Positions 10,867-21,650 of a stretch of DNA of 64,000 nucleotides are shown here, in pieces. Position 1 is the first letter of the stretch; every line of letters starts with the position of its first letter. Location of the stretch: positions 1 through 64,000 of the forward strand of contig NC_013084.1 in NCBI RefSeq assembly GCF_000142805.1, given 5' to 3'. The notes beneath the pieces were generated by a model. The model saw only the letters and a program-made list of their open reading frames with translations, did not search any database and had not been told where the DNA came from. The DNA is from Lachancea thermotolerans CBS 6340 (taxonomy: Eukaryota > Ascomycota > Saccharomycetes > Saccharomycetales > Saccharomycetaceae). The position numbers were made by a program, and so were the translations under genes.

Positions 10867-11139
10867 CTGTAGCAGTGCTAGTCATAGCGCTAGCATCAGT
10901 GATAGAACCCGATCCAGACCCGGTCTCAGTGCCAGAACTAGAATTAGGACCAGAGCGTGAACCAGAGCCAGTTGCGGTGCTGGACATTGAGATAGACCCA
11001 GAGCTTACCTGGGAGGAAGCTGGGGGATTGTGAGTGGTGGCCGCGCTAGAAGTTGTGGTGACTGGATAACCAGAAGATGTCACTGAAGTCGAAGTACTAT
11101 CTGCAGATTTTGTGTAGCTGGTAGAGTTGCCGTAATAAG

Positions 11140-11892
11140 CAGACACGGGGGTCTCAATGTAGTACACTGTCTGAGTGGAGGCAAGACCGTCAGAACCTGT
11201 AAAAGTCGCATAGCTGGTAGAGTATGTGCTAGTGAACTTGCCAGTCCATCTCGTAAACACTGAGGAGGCCAAGATTGGTGTCTCGACGTAGTACACAGTG
11301 TTGATAGTAGTCTTACCGTCAGATCCAGTGAAAGTGCTCAAATCAGTGGAGTAACTAGAGGTGAAGCTGCCGGTCCATGGAGTGTACACGTCGGAGCCGC
11401 TAGATGGGGTCTCCACATGGTAGATTGCCTTAGTTGTGGCAACACCATCAACTGTTGCGACATCAAACTCAGTGGAGTAAGTAGAAGTGAAGCTGCCGGT
11501 CCATGGAGTGTACACGTCAGAGCCGCTAGATGGGGTCTCGACGTAGTACACGGTGTTGGTGGTTGGCTTACCGTCAGATCCGGTGATGGTGCTCAAATCA
11601 GTGGAGTACGTAGAGGTGAAGCTGCCGGTCCATGGAGTGTACACGTCAGAGCCGCTAGATGGGGTCTCCACGTAGTACACGGTGTTGGTGGTTGGCTTAC
11701 CGTCAGATCCGGTGATGGTGCTCAATTCAGTGGAGTACGTGGAGGTGAAGCTGCCGGACCATGGAGTGTACACGTCAGAGCCGCTAGATGGGGTCTCCAC
11801 GTAGTACACGGTGTTGGTGGTTGGCTTACCGTCAGATCCGGTGATGGTGCTCAAATCAGTGGAGTACGTAGAGGTGAAGCTGCCGGTCCATG
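11140..11892 (-). repeat. 129-bp tandem repeats, type A, in the flocculin
   Basis: About six copies of a 43-codon unit (WTGSFTSTYSTDLSTITGSD ... VETPSSGSDVYTP). The inner three or four are nearly identical at the DNA level; the last two are diverged. They match the flocculin repeat family in spacing and in the WTG and VETP landmarks. Confidence 0.9.
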
Positions 11893-12535
11893 GAGTGTAA
11901 ATGTTAGACCCGCTCGATGGAGTCTCCACGTAGTACACGGTCTCGGTAGTTGGCTGGCCGTCGGATCCAGTGACAGTGGTCATTCCAACCGAGTATGTCG
12001 AGGTCTCAGAGCCAGTGCCGGGAGTGAATACGGTGGTGGCCACAGCTGGCGTCTCCACGTAGTACACGGTCTCGGTAGTTGGTTGGCCGTCGGATCCTGT
12101 GACAGTGGTCATTCCAACCGAGTAGGTTGAGGTCTCAGAGCCAGTTCCGGGAGTGAATACGGTGGTGGCCACAGTTGGCGTCTCCACGTAGTACACGGTC
12201 TCGGTAGTTGGTTGGCCGTCGGATCCTGTGACAGTGGTCATTCCAACCGAGTATGTCGAGGTCTCAGAGCCAGTGCCGGGAGTGAATACGGTGGTGGCCA
12301 CAGCTGGCGTCTCCACGTAGTACACGGTCTCGGTAGTTGGCTGGCCGTCGGATCCAGTGACAGTGGTCATTCCAACCGAGTATGTCGAGGTCTCAGAGCC
12401 AGTGCCGGGAGTGAATACGGTGGTGGCCACAGTTGGCGTCTCCACGTAGTACACGGTCTCGGTAGTTGGCTGGCCGTCGGATCCTGTCACGGTCGTCAAT
12501 CCAGAGGAGTATGTCGAAGTTTCGGAACCGGTCCA
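11893..12535 (-). repeat. 129-bp tandem repeats, type B, in the flocculin
   Basis: Five copies of a related 43-codon unit (GTGSETSTYSVGMTTVTGSD ... VETPxVATTVFTP). Successive copies alternate PTVATT and PAVATT, and the DNA shows matching alternation (cagttggcg / cagctggcg), which points to duplication of a two-unit, 258-bp block. Confidence 0.88.
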
Positions 12536-14090
12536 CCCACTGTAAAGGACTGTAGCTGTTGTAGGAGTCTCAACGTAATAAATAGTCTCTGTAGTTGCAG
12601 TACCATCAGAACCAGTGAAGGTTGTTACATCCATTGAAAAAGTACTTGTTGAACTGCCAACTCCTTCGCGAAAGGACGTGCTGAGCCTGATGGGCGTAAA
12701 AATCTTAACAATACTGGGGTTGCCGTTAGAGTCTGTTACCACGGAAGTGCTTGTTGTGGAACCTGTCCACGAATTGGTGGTTCTTGGAACCGGTGTCAAA
12801 AGGTCAACTTCTGTAGTGTACCCCTGAGAGTCAGTGAGGCGAGTGTATACGTTGTAGGTTCCAGTCCAGGGAACTGTACTTGACTTTGTGGAAGGAAGAG
12901 GAGTCAATACAAAGACTTCAGACGTTTTCCCAGCATTATTCGTGGCATACGAAGTGCGTGTGGTCGATCCAGTCCAGGCAGTAGTGACGGTAGTAACAGG
13001 AGCATACACAATGGCCTCCGTAGTTTGTGAAGCACTATTTGTGACATAACTAGTTGCATTATAGCTCTCAGTCCAGGGGACAGTGGTCGTTGGGGTCGCC
13101 TGCGATGGAACCAAAATCTCTGCCTCTGTCGTTGAACCCTGGGAATTTGTTAAGTAATATGTGCTTTCGTCAGATCCCGTGCATGTGCTGATGAACGAAG
13201 AGTAGGGTAGTTCACGTAAACCGTGGTATTCGGGCCTGAACCTGTGGAAGTTGACACTGTTGTTCCTGTATAGTACTGGGTTGTCAAGACTGCGCTGCAC
13301 ACACTTGTCTTGCTTTCGTCGTCTGGGTAGTAGTAAACCTCCTCGAAAGTTGTTTTGACAGTACCGTCAGGAAGGGTTGCCGACAGCTGAAGCTTTGCGA
13401 CTTCTAGCGCGTTGGCATATGTGATTCTTATGGGATAGTATTGACCCTCGACTAGGTTGAAGCCTTCACTAACGGAACCCTGTGAATAAAATTGGTATAG
13501 AGCAATATCATCTGTATTTTGACTATTTTGCTCGGATTGGCAGCACTTAAAAGCACCCTCATTGTCGAACATTAGCATCGCACCATCATCCGTGCCGGTA
13601 AGTCCAAAGGTGTAAGTCCCTGTTTGGGGTGCCAAGTAATAACCCACAAGCTCTAGAGTGAAATTAGTGATTGTAATTGTATGACCGTATAGTGTACCGT
13701 ACTGAAGACCTCCTGCGGCACCCATCTTAAAGTTGGTATCTGTTACGCCGTACCATTCATAAAGCTGTTTTGCATTGGTTTGGTATTGATACATTAAGTA
13801 GTTTTTATCACTTGCGGCTGTCCTATCACCTAAAGTGTATGAATATACCCTTGCTCTAAAACCTTGTGTGCTATCACCCGAGGGCAAGCAAACAGAAGTG
13901 TTATCCGCCTGAGCATATTTGAACAGAAGAGAAACGCTTGTTAAGATCCATGCAAATTGCGTCGGCAAACATTGAAAATATAGCATCTTGGCCTAAGCTT
14001 TAGCCGTATTCCAAGCAAGCGCGAAGCAGTTATAGTCTAGCTCTGTATAAAAGCGGAGGGACCAACTCATACAATTGGTAAGCTTGGATA

Positions 14091-14097
14091 ATTTATA
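14091..14097 (-). promoter_or_regulatory. Possible TATA box of the flocculin gene
   Basis: TATAAAT on the minus strand, about 105 bp upstream of the flocculin ATG. Confidence 0.5.
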
Positions 14098-14572
14098 CTC
14101 GGGAACCTCAAGCATGGTCAAATAGCGGTATAGTCACCGAAAACATTGAGCGAGTGGGTAGGCACTAAGAAATAGTGATTTTCGAGCTCCGCCGTCAAGA
14201 CTGTGGGTGTAAACATAAAGTATCAACCTAAAGACGGCCGGTTTCGGCCAGCGAAAAGAAGATTTACCAACACGATATACCTGATACTGTTCTGGTTATC
14301 TTTTGTTTTCTCCTCTTTCAGTTTTATGCAGCTGTAGCCCGCGGCAGCTTGGCACTGATGTATGCAGCCTTATTCCATCATGATTTTTTCATGCAGTTAA
14401 AAAGGCTTCATGCATTTGCCTGTAACCCTTGCAGGATTTTCTTGCATGCTTTTCCCGCTTTTATTTTAGCAATAACGAAAATCTGTACAAAGAGCAGTTC
14501 GGAGTCGCGGAGTAATTAATTCAAGAGTGATTTCCTGGAAAAACATACAAGGTATCTGTGAAGGACGTCGCG

Positions 14573-14580
14573 TCCGCGGA
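14573..14580. promoter_or_regulatory. Perfect PDRE palindrome (Pdr1/Pdr3-type site)
   Basis: TCCGCGGA matches the pleiotropic drug response element consensus TCCGYGGR on both strands. It lies about 590 bp upstream of the flocculin and 2.7 kb from the GNAT gene. Function is inferred from the motif only. Confidence 0.45.
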
Positions 14581-16688
14581 AGCAAACTGCTGCTTCCGGA
14601 AGATGACAAACGTTGCTTTAATTGAAAATTGGGCATTAACACAAAAAATGCAACAAGAGCCTTATTCAGAATGTCTATGTATCTCATGAGTGTTCTGGTC
14701 TAACAAATCGGTCAATTTCGATGCTAGTAAGAGGAAATAGAGGCGCTGTTGAAAGATTTTAGCCTTTTATTTCCAAATATACGATGAGAGTGGCCTAAAG
14801 TTGCCCACCAGATCATGAGAAAAAACGTCGTCCATTCAAAAAACAATGCTTTGCTTCAGAATTTATTAAACACATTACCACCTTTATCGATTTAGTCGTC
14901 TGCACTTCTTTCTTGGGGATTAGAGTGAGCGCTTGCATGGGCATCAATGGAGGCGAAATTATATAAACTTGATCAACGAAACAGATACAAATTTTGCGTG
15001 GCACTGATGCTGTACCAAATAATTTAAGAGAATAAAATATCGGGCTTAAGCTCCGCACGACTTGAGCCTCTTCATTTAGTTTCCGTTCCATACGCAGAGA
15101 GACATGATCGAATTATATAGAAAGAATTATATCCTTCAACATTTCACGTTAGATGTTAGCAATGATTAACAAAATCTTATCACCACATGGCGTGGACCAG
15201 CAAAAAAAAAGCCAAAGGTATATGATAACCTCGGGCAGTTTGAAGCACTCGCCAGAGAGTAACCTTAAGCATCTGGCATGAAAGCTGCTTCCATTGAAAA
15301 TGACAAGTCTGGCTTTCTTTTTGTTACGTTTTGGCTTTGCTGTCTCAGGCTTGTAATGACGAACCCATATGAGTTGTCTTCGACAAGGCGCTCTTGTTAT
15401 CAGCCATATGAACATTCGGGAAACCCAGCTCACAATTTTTACCTATTTGGCTTGTGGCCGCATTGCTATCAAGAACTCCGTTGGACAACTTCGGCTTGTA
15501 GTTTAACAACTGGCGGAGAAATATTTCAGGCACAAATTTCACATGACTTTGCCTTTACAGGCTCTTAAAAACCCCGCAGACACGACATCCTCGGTTCGAG
15601 GAAATTTTGTCTTGTTAAGGGGATCTTCAAATTTCATTCCATCTTGAGTGTTGGCCGGAATTCCGGAGATTTTCATGCATGCAAGGTTCTCAACGAATCG
15701 GGAACCTCTCGGAGGACGTTAGCTACAAGGTCTCACTTCTCCGCATTGAGACTCTATTTCTTACTTCGAGAAGCCCCAGATAATCTAGCGCAAGATAAGT
15801 TGCTCGGGAGTTGATGATTTTTCACCCTTAAGCACAACTGTGTGCAAAGGAAATCTGTTTGCCTCCTAAGATTGGATAGGAAAGATCTTGCATACGTCGA
15901 ATCTGTTTTCATTAAAATTATCCTTCCGAACGCCAGCACCTGACATTACCGATCGCTATCTCAAAATTTGCCGAGGTCAATAGTTTCAAAGTGCTGAGGA
16001 GATAAGAGAGGTTCAGTAAAAAAGCCTTAGCCATGAGTAATTGAGTTGTTCAAAGTGAGTGATAAATATATTTGGGCGAGCCTGTGAAAGCTAAAATTGA
16101 TTGACTGGGGTGTTAGCACAACAATAGTTCAGTTTTTTTGCTCTTTGTTCATTATGCTTGTCATTTCACCACACAGAGCTTTTGAGTTTACATGCAGAAA
16201 AATGCTTTTCTATCAGCAAGAGGTTACGCGGAAAATAAGCTATCTGTATGTGAAAATTTGAGACGAGCTATGATTCTTCAAAACCGAATGATTGCTATGA
16301 TTCAATCTCAAGCTTGAACAAAGTCAAATATCACCCTTTAAAATCTCGAATTAGCAAAGGCAAGACAGCGGGGTCGGCTTATAGTTGAATCATCAATGTG
16401 TATGAGTAGCAAGTTTCCTAATGACAAGTTAGTACATGATTACTTGGGATTCAACAAATCATAAAGATAATAAGAACTCAACCAAGATCCAAAGGAAGTT
16501 CCACAATTTTGACCAGGAGCCTGCAATCAACTAGTGACTCAAAAGAAAACTTGCATTGGTATCATGCGTGCAATTCCTCTCCAATAGTCAAGTGTCGGCC
16601 ACATACTGATTTATAAACCTCAATGGTCTGATCAAAAACAGAATTTCAATTTTATACCAGAAAAGGCGCGAGGAGTGTTTTCTATCAG

Positions 16689-16779
16689 CATTCGTTAAAT
16701 ATTTTACTGAGTTCAAAATTGAAAACCTAGTCGAGGAATTTGGTAACCTTCAAATAGTAGCCCAGACTCGCCTCAATAG
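16689..16779 (+). repeat. Dispersed diverged repeat, copy 2
   Basis: Partner of the sequence at 3709-3800; the best part is GAAAACCTAG at 16721 through CCTCAATAG at 16779, about 75% identical to copy 1 with one single-base gap. Same orientation as copy 1. Confidence 0.45.
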
Positions 16780-17074
16780 AAGGTCGTTGTATTAACGTTT
16801 CAAATTTCACGAGGTTAGGAACCCAGCCTTCCCTGATTGTACAACGAATCGGGCGAGTTTTCTGAAAACTTAGCCAAGAACAACCAATGCTGACCCAATT
16901 GCGAAGTCCCTTGTTAATTCATGTTCTAGGTTGCTAGCTTGCCAATGCCATTGATATCCGGTGCTCTCTCGTACAAAAGTATCAATCGTTTGGATTTAGT
17001 AAGTCTTGCTGCGTATAAAACTACTGGATTCGCTGTCACAAGGTTGCATTTTTCGAACTCGTCCTCAGTGCTGA

Positions 17075-17082
17075 TATAAATA
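17075..17082 (+). promoter_or_regulatory. Possible TATA box of the GNAT gene
   Basis: TATAAATA about 170 bp upstream of the GNAT ATG; a second TATAAAA lies at 17014-17020. Confidence 0.45.
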
Positions 17083-17247
17083 ATATCTTACCGCTCTTCA
17101 CACGGCACAATTGCATGCACGCCTATCTCCTAAGTGACTCATGTACCTGCGTGATTTCAATTTAAAATGAACCATTGACACAAGCATTGATTTGTATAGG
17201 CAGAGTTATATGGCTTCATTGACTAAGAATTCAGGTTTTAGTAGGGT

Positions 17248-17763
17248 ATGCTCTTCATTCGGAAAGCCGCAATTGGTGACTTAAGCGACATTACAAACAT
17301 TATAGAATCCGCCAAGATTTTTCTAAAGTCGCAAAATATTGACCAATGGCAGAATGGCTATCCCAATCAAGAGCAAGCAAGAGTCGATATAGCAGGAGGT
17401 CAATGTTATGTTTTGATTTGCAATAACGAGGTTGCTGCAGTTGGAACAATTACTACAGATGTTGATCCATCTTACACAACCATACAAGGAAGTTGGAGGA
17501 AAGATTCAAGAAAGAGCTATGCCTCTCTCCATCGTTTGGCTGTATCTGAGCGTTTTCGAGGGAAGCACCTGGCACAAGAATTGTTGTCCGGCATGATTAT
17601 GAAATGTAAAGAACTGGGATTTGTTGATGTTAGAGTTGATACCCACAAGCAAAACAAAGTTATGCAAGCCTTATTAGTGAAGAATTATTTTGAATATCGA
17701 GGAGTTATCTACAAAAATGAGAATCGTTCCTCAAGAAACGCTTATCAATTACTCCTTCATTAG
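17248..17763 (+). CDS. GNAT-family N-acetyltransferase of bacterial type
   Basis: A 171-residue single-domain GCN5-related acetyltransferase, expected to move an acetyl group from acetyl-CoA to an amine; the acceptor is unknown. The acetyl-CoA loop is RFRGKHLA (102-109), preceded by the core strand HRLAV (95-99). The segments IDQWQNGYP (31-39) and DTHKQNKVMQ (131-140), followed by a RGVIY turn (151-155), are the landmarks of a subfamily I know mainly from Firmicutes such as lactobacilli and streptococci. No signal peptide or membrane segment, so cytosolic. The ATG is preceded by TATA boxes and followed at once by conserved sequence (MLFIRKA). It stands alone, 3.3 kb from the flocculin and 1.2 kb from the carrier. 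I know of no close S. cerevisiae relative, so transfer from bacteria is the leading explanation. Confidence 0.88.
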   Translation: MLFIRKAAIGDLSDITNIIESAKIFLKSQNIDQWQNGYPNQEQARVDIAGGQCYVLICNNEVAAVGTITTDVDPSYTTIQGSWRKDSRKSYASLHRLAVSERFRGKHLAQELLSGMIMKCKELGFVDVRVDTHKQNKVMQALLVKNYFEYRGVIYKNENRSSRNAYQLLLH

Positions 17764-18971
17764 AGTCTTCGTCCTGACTGACAACAAAATTTAAGTCGCA
17801 CTGATTGATTATTGTTATAGAAAATTCCACCTTGGCGTTTTCCTGCAAAAATAAGCTTGCAAACGCTCGGAGTAGGTGTCAAAAGTTACTTTAGACGTTA
17901 TTGGATTTTAAATAAAGGTGGAAGTTTGTATTTTCGGGCCTTTGTATTTACCGTTATACTATCAAGAAAATACAACCGTTCCATTTGTTTTCCTTATTTT
18001 ACTAAAGCTTAGGTAAGCAGCGCTAGCCTGCGCGGCAGCAAGATTTTGTTCATGGGGGTTGGCAAAGGCGTCCAATGCAGTGCTCTCTCCATTCAATGAA
18101 ATAGACCTATTTCAGCATTTTGATTGGTATTTTATCCTTCTAGAGTTGGTTTCGCTGCCGGAGAACTAACGAAGTTTTGTGTAAGTTGGAACAAAGTATT
18201 TTGTGCAAACAGCGCGCTCAAGAAGGAAAATAGATATCACTAAGTATGCAGGTGGTAAAGACAATCAAGTCTTTGAAGTTCTATTCATGCGTTTGAAATA
18301 GAAAAAAGCTCTAACTAAGTATAATTTAATGCGGGGCGTCAGGTTTCTTGAGCAATCCTTTTCGTAAGCATTTCCAGAGCCGATTTAAGCTTTCTCTCAC
18401 ATCAGAGATTTTTGAGATAAATCAATGTTAGCTAATTTTCATTGATTGGATTTTAAATAGTTGCAGATCTAAAGCATAAACCCCCATTGTATCAACTTTG
18501 AATTTAAATATTGCGCTGAAGATTAGCTCAAGAAATTTTCTCAAAAACGCTAGTCATTTTTTGCTCCAAGGTAAACACATCTGCGATAGAGAATGTGTTT
18601 GCGTCTCTTTTAAAATTTAGAAGCGTTGCTTTGTGGTGAAGATCATGCAGTTCCAATGAATAAATGCTTGAAAGTCGAGGCTGCGTAAGCATTGTGCACT
18701 TGCTTCAAGTTTGATACTTATGTTTTTTGTTAATATTTTTTTATTCATAGTTCTGTAGATTGGCTCTGCACCCCCTCAAAGATCGTTAGATGAATACTCA
18801 GAGAGCTCTTTGTTTTTTGTTTGGCTTGTGTCACTTTTGCTACTGAATCTTTCGCTTCTTGTTGCTCATTCCTAGAGGCTCATTTCTATTATCTTTTGAT
18901 TAAGCTCTAGCACTCCACCCTCAACAACGTTATTATCAAACTGCCGAAACTCTATCATTTTATCACGGCTT
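17764..18971. other. Intergenic, 1.2 kb, between convergent genes
   Basis: Two 3' ends face each other over an unusually long gap. I see no open frame of note, no RNA gene and no repeat; it is AT-rich with several T runs. Confidence 0.55.
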
Positions 18972-19883
18972 TTAGTTAATTAGGCGCATAGCAGTTTCGA
19001 ACGCAGCGAATGTTGCACCATTTACTGGTAAGGATCGAAGCATGGTGGGCCAAAAGCCTTTCAAAAAGGCACCGATTCCTCTTTCGCGTCTTATTGACCT
19101 AGCCACAGAAAAAACGGTACGCCCGTATTTCGGACTTTTTAGGCTATCGGCCTGCATTACCGATTTTATGACATCAAACGGATATGTCATCGCCCAGAAA
19201 AATGCCCCTGAGAATGCACCATACAAACAAACCTTCCATGCAGGTATTTCCTGACGAAGTACACCGTGGTGAGCCTGGTTTGCTATGAGAGCTTCATAAG
19301 TTGCAAAATAGACACCGAAACCGTGCGACGTTCTGAGCATAGTAGCCGACAAACCTCTCATGAGAGCTCCTCCTTGAAGAAGCTTTTTTGTACAGTCAAT
19401 GCAGCCACGATACTCCGCTTTGTCCAAAGATTTTGTTTGAAGTTGAAGCCTTATGCGTACGTGCTCAATAGGAGAAGCCAGAAATGCGTTTGCGAAACCG
19501 CTTACAAAACCGCAAGTATAATATTGGCTCAGAGTTAGAGTCTGATCGCTCTCCGTATGATCGCGCCGAAAGTGTCGTTTCATTGCTTCGTTAATCCCAA
19601 ATTGGCAAGACACGCATGCCCCTACGCCAACTAGCGGAACGAGCGTACCTTTATAAAATGCCAAGATCCCTTCGTTCTTAACAAGGTTTTTGATAACTTC
19701 CACCGCCGTTGACGGGACAGGAGACGTTTGCAGGCGAACTTTCGTGATATCAAATGGTTGTCCCACTAAAACCTGCGCAAAACCGCCCACGGTGCCACAG
19801 AATATATCTTTAAATGCTTGGTTAACATCATGGCTGTCTACCAGATCGTCTACAACTTGGGGCGAGGTCAGCTCCTCAGACAT
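18972..19883 (-). CDS. YMC1: Mitochondrial carrier, YMC1/YMC2 type
   Basis: A 303-residue inner-membrane carrier with the threefold repeat of the mitochondrial carrier family. The three signature motifs are QPFDITKVR (42-50), SPIEHVRIR (137-145) and YPFDVIKSV (234-242). The start MSEELTSPQVVDDL lines up with S. cerevisiae Ymc1 (MSEEFPSPQLIDDL), and blocks such as GTLVPLVGVGACVS and FLASPIEHVRIRLQ are close. Ymc1/Ymc2 have been linked to glycine/glutamate and oleate metabolism, acting as organic or amino acid carriers; transport specificity here is inference. The length equals that of the family. YMC1 and YMC2 are duplicates in S. cerevisiae, so one gene here may stand for both. Confidence 0.92.
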   Translation of the reverse strand: MSEELTSPQVVDDLVDSHDVNQAFKDIFCGTVGGFAQVLVGQPFDITKVRLQTSPVPSTAVEVIKNLVKNEGILAFYKGTLVPLVGVGACVSCQFGINEAMKRHFRRDHTESDQTLTLSQYYTCGFVSGFANAFLASPIEHVRIRLQLQTKSLDKAEYRGCIDCTKKLLQGGALMRGLSATMLRTSHGFGVYFATYEALIANQAHHGVLRQEIPAWKVCLYGAFSGAFFWAMTYPFDVIKSVMQADSLKSPKYGRTVFSVARSIRRERGIGAFLKGFWPTMLRSLPVNGATFAAFETAMRLIN

Positions 19884-20372
19884 TTATAACTTGTTTGGAA
19901 ATATTTAAAAATGCAGCGTTGTTAGAATTGGAAGACGGCCTATAATTATAGACTGTGTATTTGCTGCCAGCTAGCCTTGATCCACGATCGTTCATGCTGA
20001 ATCCTCCTCATGGCGGAGCGCTAAGTACTTATAAGTTCTTCCGTTAAATTCAAAACGTCGCATGTTAAAGGCCGCCGATAAGATGAGTTGTAACACATCA
20101 GAGCTTTAGATGGCATTTAAGTTTTCAAATTTTATACCATTCCGATTAGGCGTCAAAACACCATAACGGGTAACGCGACCCGAAGCTGATAGCGCAAATC
20201 GTACAAGAACATATATTTTCTTACTTCAGGGACGTTTCGTGCAAGCAGTAAACTATATGCAATTTCCATTTCTGGCCAACAAAATAGACGGCAACGACAA
20301 AGAAGCGCAACTTGGAACAACCAGGGTCGATTGAGAAAGCTATTCAGGTAGGAGGTTTGAAAACTTTGTCGG
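19884..20372. other. Intergenic, about 0.5 kb
   Basis: Promoter of the YMC1-type gene and former 3' flank of the acid phosphatase relic. Nothing else seen. Confidence 0.5.
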
Positions 20373-21650
20373 CTAACGCTTCAAAGGCGTTGAATTGTAT
20401 CGTCTTCTACTCCAATCTCAATAGAAAGTGAGCTCTGTTACGTTGCTAACACTTGACGAGTTGTAAGCTTACAATGGTTGGCCTGCCGTCCTTCGTTCGG
20501 CGTACTGGTAAAACTCTTTAATTTTACAAGAGAATCCCGGTCCAGACGAACAAGATTCTATGGAGATCACAGCATCGTTCATCACATATCTCACTTGAAA
20601 GTTATTTTGGCAGTGAAATTTCCAAGTGTAGATCCGCACTCCTTGGGGAATATTCCAGGATTTGTAGAAGACATGACTCACAAAGGGAAAATATGTAGCG
20701 CCTAATCTTTTGCCGTCATCAAACTGGTCAATTGTCGTTAGAAAGTTCAAAATGTCCATATCATGCGTGAAAGTGGAATATGCTCTTTGTGCTAGTTTTT
20801 CACTTTATTTCAGCGGCTTAACAAATGCATTGAAAAGATTGGATCCAGCTGCTTGAATCATCGGGTTGCCAGGGCCGTCTTGGTAATAACTCGTCATATT
20901 ACCTTGATATGCGTAGTTTAACAACTCCTCTCTCGTGAACACATTACAGACATCACTGAGGCCACAAGCGCTGAGGTCGAGCGCACAGCAAGCGAACAAA
21001 GTGAAGGCATTGCTCGTTGTTAAATGTTGCCCTTGTTTTAAATGTTGGGATTCATGGCTATTGTCTTTAGGTAATCGGTAGGAAAGTAGTCATTTATTTC
21101 ACTGAATACATCCCAGTTCCAAGCTGGGCACGAGCTTCCCGGTGGTAGGGCGTCTGCCCAAGAGCCAGTCTTCGCTAATAATCTGTAATGAGACCTTTTA
21201 GTCGTTTTCCGAACCTTCAACACAAGACTTTGCAGTATCATAAATCCTATGTGAGCTGGCAAAAAGATCTGAAAATTCTCTGTTGGGATCAAGCAATTCA
21301 CCATATACCGCTAGGAATTGTTGTGCATGTTTCTTGGCATCCATTTGGCCATGGTATGGATTGATCGGGTACGGAATTCGTCAAAATTGGCTCTGTTTCA
21401 AGAAAATGGGAGCTCACGATGAACAGTCGATAATCTTCATTCAAGAAGTACAAAGAGCCATTGAACTTCTTTGGGTGTTTTGGCAGCATGCCCAACGTCT
21501 TTGAAAGTTTCTCTTCTTTGCTTTCCTTTGGGTGCCTTTTTCCATAACTTGCTAATAGTGGAACTCTTGACAGTTTGTAATGCGAAGGTGACTCAGCTGA
21601 GATACCATAGTCGTTGGGAAACGAAAAGGAAGGATCATCGCCTGTCAAGG
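20373..21650 (-). pseudogene. Decayed PHO5-type secreted acid phosphatase
   Basis: Fragments of a repressible acid phosphatase (histidine acid phosphatase) appear in order along the minus strand in changing frames. From about 21648: PSFSFPNDYGIS, then a degenerate active site SYGKRHP where the family has RHGERYP, then KFNGSLYFLNEDYRLFI. Near 21130: SCPAWNWD. At 20999-20805: SDVCNVFTREELLNYAY, SYYQDGPGN and GSNLFNAFVK. At 20759-20469: DILNFLTTI, KSWNIPQGVRIYT, RYVMNDAV and SSGPGFSCKIKEFY. Two further stops then interrupt a tail SSVSNVTELTFY / NSTP ending at 20373-20375. I count several frame changes and at least three internal stops; the first 40 or so codons and signal peptide are not recognisable. 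The order and spacing fit one full-length gene that decayed in place. Confidence 0.9.

Larger units (their letters stand above)
10151..13986 (-). pseudogene. PA14-domain flocculin/adhesin with tandem repeats and GPI signal, split by one frameshift
   Basis: A cell-wall lectin-type adhesin gene of the FLO family. The 5' part (ATG at 13984-13986, open to 13150) encodes a signal peptide and a PA14 domain with the TDDG pair and the CCQSEQ segment typical of Flo/Epa lectins, which bind sugars through a calcium-bound DD pair. The 3' part (open from about 13300 to 10151) encodes divergent flocculin repeats (pattern WTGS...TTE), then 11 copies of a 43-residue repeat, then long Gly-Ser/Asn-Ser tracts, and ends in a GPI signal (TYEGAAS plus hydrophobic tail). 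The two parts are in different frames; the switch is near 13200, where NYP of the first frame should be followed by YSSFIS of the second. The length is 1 nt short of a multiple of three, fitting a single-base deletion or a sequencing error. As read, the product would be a 278-residue secreted PA14 protein without wall anchor. Confidence 0.88.
13987..17247. other. Long intergenic region, 3.3 kb, divergent promoter of flocculin and GNAT gene
   Basis: No recognisable gene in 3.3 kb; the largest ATG frames are 73 and 92 codons with no resemblance to known proteins. It holds a flocculin TATA box (14091), a perfect palindromic PDRE (14573), a diverged repeat (16689-16779) and TATA boxes of the GNAT gene (17014, 17075). 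Adhesin genes of the FLO11 type are known for promoters of this size. Confidence 0.6.

Noticed and set aside
10518-12637. Long plus-strand open frames antisense to the flocculin (171, 237 and 141 codons, Glu-Pro or Gly-Trp rich)
   Set aside because: They mirror the repeat array of the real gene; repeats with a length divisible by three keep antisense frames open by chance.
20469-21304. Several separate small genes of 64-116 codons on the minus strand
   Set aside because: Together they are consecutive pieces of one decayed acid phosphatase.
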